From positions 1 to 48,957 of the forward strand of contig NZ_LQOL01000070.1 in NCBI RefSeq assembly GCF_002101555.1: 48,957 bases of DNA, read 5' to 3'. Source of the stretch: Mycolicibacterium canariasense (GTDB taxonomy: Bacteria; Actinomycetota; Actinomycetes; Mycobacteriales; Mycobacteriaceae). This document shows positions 46,006-48,957 of the stretch, piece by piece. A model generated the notes under the pieces. It ran no database searches. It had not been told where the DNA came from and worked only from the letters and a program-made list of their open reading frames with translations. The number at the start of each line of letters is the position of its first letter. The first letter of the stretch is position 1. Both the position numbers and the translations under genes were made by a program.

Positions 46006-47264
46006 GCTATAAGCTCGGCCAGATTCGTCAGGGCAGCGCGGGTTTGCGTCTGATCTATGTGGACGTACGCCGCATGCGCAGCAACGGACGACTGACCCAT
46101 GATCGCCATCCGCACCTCTTCGGGCACACCGGCCGCCTGCAGCATCGTGGCGGTCGAGTGCCGGGCCGAGTGCATCGGAATCGTCATGCCTGGTTCGGTG
46201 AGGCCCGCGGCGGTGAGGAGCTGCTGCCATATCTCGTGGTCGTCGGTCGGCGATAGGGGACGCCCGTCTGGGTGATGCCAGACGAGGCCGTGCGGGTTTG
46301 GTTCCTGCCGTGCGGCGTGGGTGCGGAGCATCTCCACCAGGCCGGGCAGGAGTGGTACGACGCGCTTGCCGGTGCGGGTCTTCGGGCGCGTCCAGACGAG
46401 GGACTTGTAGCACTCGCGGTACTCGAAGCCGTCTTCGAAGTCCCACCGGGATTGCGGGCAGTACGCGGCGCGCTGGCGCTTGGCCCGATTCACCTCACAC
46501 GGATAGACCCCGTCAGTAGGGTCACCGCACCCGTGGACTTTCTTGAGCTGTTGGAGCTGCCATGAGAAGTCGGCGGTGCCGCGGTCGAGGTCGACACGGC
46601 TCCACTCCAAGCCCAGAAGTTCGGCCTGACGGGCGCCGGTGAGGAACGCGGCCGCCCACCTCGTGCCGACCGCCGGACCATCACCTTCAGCATCGATGGC
46701 CGCCCGGATGATCGCCCTTGCTTGGTCGACGGTGAAGGCCGACCGTACGGCGGGGAGATGCTTGGGCTTGCGCACTGCCTCGCACACGTTGCGTTCCACC
46801 ATCCCGTCGATGACGGCGGCCTTCAGCGCCAGCGACAGCACCTGGTGGGCCCGCTGCTTGTTCCGGCCCGTGGCGATCGTTGAAAGCATGGACCGGACAT
46901 CGATGGGGGTGAGGCGGTCGAGTCGCTTCTTCCCGATGGCCGGGGTGAGATGAAGGCGCACGGCCTCCTCGTAGAACTGATAGGTCTTTGGCCGGACGTG
47001 CGGGCCGTGCACCTCAGTGAGCCAGTAAGACAACCACTTACCCACCGTCATCGTGGTGCTGGGGATGACACCCTTGGACACGTTGTCCTTGAGGGCATCG
47101 AGTTTGTCTCTGGCTTGCCCGTAGTCCTTGGAGTAGACGCGCTTCTGTCGGCGGGAGCCGTCAGTGGTGGGGATGTCGACGACACCAACCCACATCCCGT
47201 CCTTGCGTTTGTAGAGTCCGCCTTCACCGGGTGCGCGACGCTTGGAGGTTGTCGTTTTCGCCAT
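46002..47264 (-). CDS. int: Tyrosine integrase
   Basis: 420 residues. N-terminal arm-binding part (GEGGLYKRKDGMWVGVVDI), core-binding domain about 70-165, then the catalytic domain: Arg212 in TGARQAELLG, a Lys in TRPKTRTGKR, His365 and Arg368 in HSARHS, and the nucleophile Tyr400 in AHAAYVHID. The place of the usual LGH histidine is Gln391 (MGQSS). A Cys/His-rich stretch lies at about 244-269 (HGCGDPTDGVYPCEV ... AAYCP). The ATG has GGGGATAAC upstream. It inserts the phage into the tRNA-Lys gene beside it. Confidence 0.93.
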   Translation of the reverse strand: MAKTTTSKRRAPGEGGLYKRKDGMWVGVVDIPTTDGSRRQKRVYSKDYGQARDKLDALKDNVSKGVIPSTTMTVGKWLSYWLTEVHGPHVRPKTYQFYEEAVRLHLTPAIGKKRLDRLTPIDVRSMLSTIATGRNKQRAHQVLSLALKAAVIDGMVERNVCEAVRKPKHLPAVRSAFTVDQARAIIRAAIDAEGDGPAVGTRWAAAFLTGARQAELLGLEWSRVDLDRGTADFSWQLQQLKKVHGCGDPTDGVYPCEVNRAKRQRAAYCPQSRWDFEDGFEYRECYKSLVWTRPKTRTGKRVVPLLPGLVEMLRTHAARQEPNPHGLVWHHPDGRPLSPTDDHEIWQQLLTAAGLTEPGMTIPMHSARHSTATMLQAAGVPEEVRMAIMGQSSVAAHAAYVHIDQTQTRAALTNLAELIA

Positions 47265-47434
47265 CTGTTATCCCCTACTGACCACACGCGACTGACCACA
47301 CAAACTGTACACAACGGTCGGGTTTTGCTGACGCTTCCACGGTCGTCGCGAATGTGCAGACCACCTGTATAAATCGAGGTCATAGACGGTTTTTGCCCGT
47401 TGCCGCATACTCGCGATTGTATCGTAAAGGATGG
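47265..47434. other. attP arm region
   Basis: 170 bases between int and the att core. Two ACTGACCACAC direct repeats (47277-47287, 47291-47301), and a related GCAGACCACCT near 47357, look like integrase arm sites. A weak TACAGT -10 may serve int. No gene seen. Confidence 0.6.
47277..47301 (-). repeat. Direct repeats ACTGACCACAC (arm-type sites)
   Basis: Two exact 11-base copies 14 bases apart, just before int and inside the attP arm. Spacing near 1.5 helical turns suits integrase or Xis binding. Confidence 0.55.
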
Positions 47435-47479
47435 CTCTTAATCAGCGGGTCCGGGGTTCGAAACCCTGACGGCGCACCA
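47435..47479 (+). other. Attachment site core: 3' part of tRNA-Lys(CTT)
   Basis: Starts at anticodon loop CTCTTAA (anticodon CTT) and ends with CCA. The T-arm (stem CGGGG/CCCTG, loop TTCGAAA) and the acceptor 3' strand ACGGCGC are intact. No matching acceptor 5' strand (GCGCCGT) is adjacent, so this is the 3' copy left at the far att site; the complete tRNA should lie beyond the left edge. Confidence 0.9.
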
Positions 47480-47483
47480 CAAG

Positions 47484-47511
47484 CAAAAGCCCTGCTTCGG
47501 CGGGGCTTTTG
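47484..47511 (+). terminator. Intrinsic terminator of the tRNA-Lys gene
   Basis: 12-bp stem, CAAAAGCCCTGC pairing with GCGGGGCTTTTG, closed by a C-TTCG-G tetraloop, with four T at the end of the stem. It lies between the plus-strand tRNA remnant and the minus-strand transporter, so it can serve both directions. Confidence 0.88.
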
Positions 47512-47514
47512 TCG

Positions 47515-48129
47515 TTACGGACAGCAGGTGTCCCCACGCCAGGCGTCGCGGCCCTCCTTGACCGCCACTGCCGCGATCACCAGGCCGGCGATCGGGTCGG
47601 CCCAGAACCAGCCGAGCAGGCTGTTGAGCACCAACCCGGCGAGCACCACGCCCGACAGGTAGGTGCACAGCAGGGTCTGCTTGGAATCGGCGACCGCCGA
47701 TCGGGAGCCCAATTCCCGACCGGCCCGGCGTTGCGCATACGACAGCACCGGCATGATCACCAAACTGGCTGCCGCCAAGACGATCCCGACGATGGAATGC
47801 TCGGGTCGGCCCACACCCCGCAAGGCCTGGACGGCGTCGACCGTCACGTAGGCGGCCAGCCCGAAGAACGACAGCGCGATGATGCGCAACGCGGTCCTCT
47901 CGCGCGTCTCGGGATCAGCGGCGGCGAACTGCCAGGCCACCGCGGCTGCCGAGGCGACTTCGACGACAGAGTCCAGCCCGAAGCCGATCAGCGCGGTCGA
48001 CGACGCGCGCGCCCCCTCGGCGATCGCCACGACGGCCTCCAGCACGTTGTAGGAAATGGTCGCGGCCACCAGGATCCGGATGCGGCGGGCCAGCAGCGCG
48101 CGACGGTCCCGTGTCGAAGCACCGGTCAT
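47515..48129 (-). CDS. Cation transporter, CDF-like
   Basis: 204 residues from the ATG at 48129 (ATGA overlap with the sensor). Five to six membrane segments. SSTALIGFGLDSVVEVASAA with Asp53 and Glu57, AVADSKQTLLCTY with Asp148, and WADPIAGLVI match the metal-binding helices of cation diffusion facilitators. It lacks the usual cytoplasmic C-terminal domain and ends in TCCP. Next to a metal sensor, it probably exports Zn, Cd or Pb. Host gene. Confidence 0.83.
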   Translation of the reverse strand: MTGASTRDRRALLARRIRILVAATISYNVLEAVVAIAEGARASSTALIGFGLDSVVEVASAAAVAWQFAAADPETRERTALRIIALSFFGLAAYVTVDAVQALRGVGRPEHSIVGIVLAAASLVIMPVLSYAQRRAGRELGSRSAVADSKQTLLCTYLSGVVLAGLVLNSLLGWFWADPIAGLVIAAVAVKEGRDAWRGDTCCP

Positions 48130-48464
48130 CCGCAACCGCATTCCCGGCCGTCCGGCCCTACGCAGGTGCAATCCGGGTCGACGGCCAGCACCAGTCCCAT
48201 GAGGTCGTTAAGGGCGTGCCCGATGCGCGGGTCGGCCAGTTCATAGCGCATGCGCCTGCCCTCGGGCACCGCGACCACCAGGCCACACCCGCGCAGACAG
48301 GCCAGGTGGTTGGACAGGATCTGCCGAGTCACGCCGATCTGGTCGGCGAGCTCCGACGGGTAACTCGGCGCGTGGTTGAGGCTGAGCAAGATCCGGGTCC
48401 GGGTGGGGTCGGCCAGGGCGTGCCCGAAGCGGGCCAGGGCATCGCTGTGGGTCAGGGTCTCCAC
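48126..48464 (-). CDS. ArsR/SmtB-family metal sensor (CmtR-like)
   Basis: 112 residues. Winged helix with ADPTRTRILLSLNHAPSYPS and VTRQILSNHLACLRGCGLVV. The CLRGC pair in the recognition helix and cysteines in the C-terminal DCTCV/ECGCG match the CmtR type of Cd/Pb sensor. It is read together with the transporter. A dyad 12 bases upstream is a likely operator, and a -10 (TACTGT) so close to the ATG suggests a leaderless mRNA. Confidence 0.87.
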   Translation of the reverse strand: METLTHSDALARFGHALADPTRTRILLSLNHAPSYPSELADQIGVTRQILSNHLACLRGCGLVVAVPEGRRMRYELADPRIGHALNDLMGLVLAVDPDCTCVGPDGRECGCG

Positions 48465-48475
48465 ACCGGCGACAG

Positions 48476-48491
48476 TACAGGAATTTCTGTA
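48476..48491. promoter_or_regulatory. Dyad operator before the metal sensor
   Basis: TACAG, 6 bases, CTGTA. It overlaps the expected minus-strand -10 (plus ACAGTA, 48472-48477). Suited to autoregulation by the ArsR-type sensor. Confidence 0.6.
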
Positions 48492-48687
48492 TCAAGAAAC
48501 GGCGCGCACGAGAATTCGCCGGGCGAACCGGCACCGCTGCACCAAAAATCCGACAAAGCCCACGCAGCGCGGGAGGGTCTGCCAAGATATGCCGTGCAGC
48601 AGCAAACTAATTGACGTTAGCTACAATTATTTGCTCTGTCAACGGGGAGTCGGGTGCGACAACGCAGGCCACCGGGAGGGACGCACT

Positions 48688-48957
48688 GTGACACACCCCG
48701 GCGTGCGTTGGTCTCGCGGCGTTTTACCGCTCGTGTTGGTGGCCGCCGCCGTCGTCATCATCCGCGGCCAAGAACCTCCCGAGAGAGCGCCGGCGCCGAC
48801 ATCTGTCGCGGTGGCCCCGGCACCGTCGGTCACCACGCGCGCCACTGCACCGGCTTCTCCGGCCGTCGTCGCGGCGGCAGCACCGGTTGCAACCCCACCT
48901 CCGCGCGGCGCGCCCGCCCCGCCACCGCCGGCGAACGTCGCACGTTCCGCGCCGCCC
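48688..48957 (+). CDS. Exported Pro/Ala-rich protein, 5' part
   Basis: At least 90 residues from a GTG with GGGAGGG upstream; runs off the right edge. N-terminal membrane or signal segment (GVLPLVLVAAAVVII), then a long Ala/Pro/Val-rich region (APAPTSVAVAPAPS, TPPPRGAPAPPPPA) typical of mycobacterial cell-wall-spanning linkers. The functional domain lies outside the window. Confidence 0.7.
   Translation, partial: MTHPGVRWSRGVLPLVLVAAAVVIIRGQEPPERAPAPTSVAVAPAPSVTTRATAPASPAVVAAAAPVATPPPRGAPAPPPPANVARSAPP

Noticed and set aside
47435..47479. A complete tRNA gene at the right junction
   Set aside because: Only anticodon loop to CCA is present; the D-arm and acceptor 5' strand are missing.

Overview
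The window is most of a temperate siphophage (a mycobacteriophage-type prophage) joined at its right end to a short piece of host chromosome. The host is most likely a Mycobacterium or close relative. The DNA is GC-rich, the phage proteins are of the mycobacteriophage kind (a tape measure with an Rpf-like domain, a Gp37-like minor tail protein, FDXHR and DUF4326 proteins), one cargo gene is DUF732-like (a mycobacterial secreted family), and the host flank has a CmtR-like metal sensor next to a CDF transporter.

The junction is clear. Bases 47435-47479 are the 3' part of a tRNA-Lys(CTT) gene, from anticodon loop to CCA, with no 5' half beside it. Phage DNA with a tyrosine integrase lies to the left and host DNA to the right. 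The prophage therefore covers 1-47479 and runs off the left edge, where the lysis genes and the other att site should be. The host part (47480-48957) has the tRNA terminator, a CDF-like transporter and ArsR/SmtB sensor on the minus strand, and the start of a Pro/Ala-rich exported protein on the plus strand.

Nearly all phage genes lie on the minus strand, so the phage programme reads from right to left: integrase (47.3-46.0 kb); a divergent immunity switch (44.5-45.7 kb) with a plus-strand repressor-like gene and a minus-strand Cro-like gene; an antirepressor; an Xis-like protein; a dense chain of small genes (43-34 kb), mostly joined by ATGA or TGATG overlaps, which includes a DUF732 protein, a dATP/dGTP-diphosphatase-like protein, an HTH protein and a RecA-like ATPase; a nuclease and methylase block (34-31 kb); a replication-type protein (31.4-30.6 kb); more small zinc-ribbon proteins; then an HNH endonuclease and the presumed cos region near 24 kb. 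From 23.9 kb down to the left edge is the late operon: terminase, portal, protease, major capsid, connectors, major tail protein, tail chaperones made by a frameshift, tape measure and minor tail proteins.

Points beyond routine annotation: (1) two non-tape-measure genes carry recognisable pieces of the tape measure protein, an N-terminal helical piece in a connector-position gene (16054-16431) and a C-terminal piece fused to an HTH domain in a right-arm gene (25664-26242); (2) 5-bp periodic tracts at 43.1-43.4 and 43.75-43.82 kb stay translatable and sit exactly at gene junctions; (3) a dispersed 11-16 bp asymmetric repeat (core CTGACCTGCGG) lies both in the immunity switch and at a promoter ahead of the terminase genes, as repressor sites would; (4) two families of conserved elements lie upstream of right-arm start codons; (5) the tail chaperone frameshift goes into the +1 frame at CCC-T; (6) long perfect hairpins follow the major capsid and major tail genes. 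About twenty very small genes that normal length cut-offs would miss are included, with lower confidence.
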